A stretch of DNA of 5,102 nucleotides from NCBI GenBank assembly GCA_945928585.1, contig CAMENQ010000189.1:1-5102 (forward strand). Direction: 5' to 3'. Positions within the stretch are counted from its first letter, which is position 1. Every line of letters begins with the position of its first letter. Below, in pieces: positions 4,326-5,102 of this stretch. The notes under the pieces are model-generated. The model made no database searches and was not told the DNA's origin. It saw only the letters and a list, made by a program, of their open reading frames with translations. The position numbers were made by a program, and so were the translations under genes. The stretch comes from an uncultured Roseburia sp. (GTDB lineage: Bacteria; Bacillota; Clostridia; Lachnospirales; Lachnospiraceae).

Positions 4326-5102
4326 ATGCAGGATATGGTGTCGGCGGAAGAGAAGAAAAGAGTCGTTGAACTTGAACAGATGAAAGAGAGTCTGGAATTG
4401 CAGCTTAAGGAAATGACGCGGCAGGTAGAGTTGCAAAAACAGCAGATTGCAATGGCAAGAAGAGATCCTTTGACAGGACTTAGGAACCGGGCTGGAGTTG
4501 CAGAACAGATAAATGAGATACTTAAAAAGAATAATCAGGGTACCTTTTTCATTATGGACATGGATAATTTCAAAGGAGTGAATGATACATACGGACATAT
4601 TGAGGGGGACAGGGTTCTTATACGCTTTGCACAGGCTCTTAGAAAAGTAAGAGATAAAGATGATATAGTTGCAAGGCTTGGTGGTGATGAGTTTATAATT
4701 TTTTCACAGGCAGATATGACCAGAACCCAGATTAAAGAAAAAGCCCAGCAGATTATTAGACATGTTGAACGTGATCTGGTTACACCGGGAAGGCTTATAA
4801 GAGTTACGGTATCAATGGGAATTGCGGTAGCACCCAAAAATGGTGTTACATTTGAAGCACTGTATTCAAATGCAGATAAGGCTTTGTATTATGTGAAAAA
4901 TGATGGCAAAAATGCTTTTCGTTTCTTTGATGAAACTGAGAAAGACAGGAGACGGTGTGATATACCAAAGGCATCATTACAGGAAATTACAGCACGCTTA
5001 AGGGAGAAAAAGATGGAAGGATCATTTGTTGTTGAATATGGCAATTTTGAGAAGATATATCGTTTTATGGAGCGTAATCTTGCAAGAGAACAAAGAGAGG
5101 TA
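4326..5102 (+). CDS. Diguanylate cyclase (GGDEF domain) with N-terminal coiled coil, 3' end outside the window
   Basis: The first 259 residues are present with no stop before the window ends. Residues 8-45 are a charged coiled coil, likely a dimerisation stalk; no membrane segment or sensor domain precedes it. The GGDEF domain runs from about 45 to 203: RDPLTGLRNR (46-55), the metal-binding D78 in MDMDNFKGVNDTYGH, and an intact GGDEF active site at 119-123, so synthesis of c-di-GMP from two GTP is expected. The usual inhibitory I-site RxxD reads DKDD at 110-113, so product feedback through that site may be lost. After the domain, residues 204-259 (KASLQEITARLREKK, then VVEYGNFEKIYRFMERN) begin a further region I cannot assign. 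AAGGAA (4315-4320) lies 5 bases before the ATG. It is divergent from the AraC-type gene. Confidence 0.92.
   Translation, partial: MQDMVSAEEKKRVVELEQMKESLELQLKEMTRQVELQKQQIAMARRDPLTGLRNRAGVAEQINEILKKNNQGTFFIMDMDNFKGVNDTYGHIEGDRVLIRFAQALRKVRDKDDIVARLGGDEFIIFSQADMTRTQIKEKAQQIIRHVERDLVTPGRLIRVTVSMGIAVAPKNGVTFEALYSNADKALYYVKNDGKNAFRFFDETEKDRRRCDIPKASLQEITARLREKKMEGSFVVEYGNFEKIYRFMERNLAREQREV

Noticed and set aside
4296..4837. Two minus-strand open frames of about 100 codons opposite the GGDEF gene.
   Set aside because: The plus strand here encodes a clear GGDEF domain; these are antisense shadows.
1..5102. CRISPR arrays, tRNA/rRNA genes and insertion sequences.
   Set aside because: No regularly spaced repeats, cloverleaf sequences, rRNA motifs or transposase fragments were found on either strand.

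Overview
The window looks like a chromosomal stretch from an AT-rich, Gram-positive anaerobe, most likely a clostridium of the Lachnospiraceae type. The grounds are the low GC, strong AGGAGG-type ribosome binding sites, SigA-like promoters and the gene families present. That placement is inference from style and protein resemblance, not from a search.

Left part (1-1320): a graveyard of broken genes, all on the + strand. In order it holds the front half of an ArsP/YraQ-type permease, a 45-residue remnant of a thioredoxin-like redox protein that has lost its CxxC, an ArsC-type arsenate reductase reduced to its P-loop plus a frameshifted C-terminus, the first 34 residues of a probable GNAT acetyltransferase, an unassigned tail fragment, and a Phd/YefM-type antitoxin lacking its start codon and middle. 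This was probably an arsenic/metalloid resistance operon followed by a toxin-antitoxin gene. Several genes keep both recognisable ends and lack the middle. A strong hairpin terminator (1325-1371) closes the region.

Middle part (1398-2640): a near-consensus promoter whose -10 lies inside an inverted repeat drives an intact operon of a four-helix membrane protein, a small Cro/CI-type regulator and a dCMP deaminase. A hairpin at 2657-2681 ends it and also serves the gene arriving from the opposite strand; that gene's stop codon lies inside the stem.

Right part (2674-5102): two minus-strand genes and one plus-strand gene. The first is a 120-residue protein that appears to join a sigma-70 region 4-like helix-turn-helix to a domain like the C-terminal domain of RNA polymerase alpha. 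The second is an AraC-family regulator with a cupin sensor domain. Divergent from it is a diguanylate cyclase with a GGDEF domain that runs off the window end. The AT-rich gap between the last two carries a promoter for each, plus two inverted repeats on the cyclase side.

No rRNA, tRNA, CRISPR array, transposase or integrase is visible. The most unusual items are the serial loss of gene middles at the left and the sigma4/alpha-CTD-like fusion protein.
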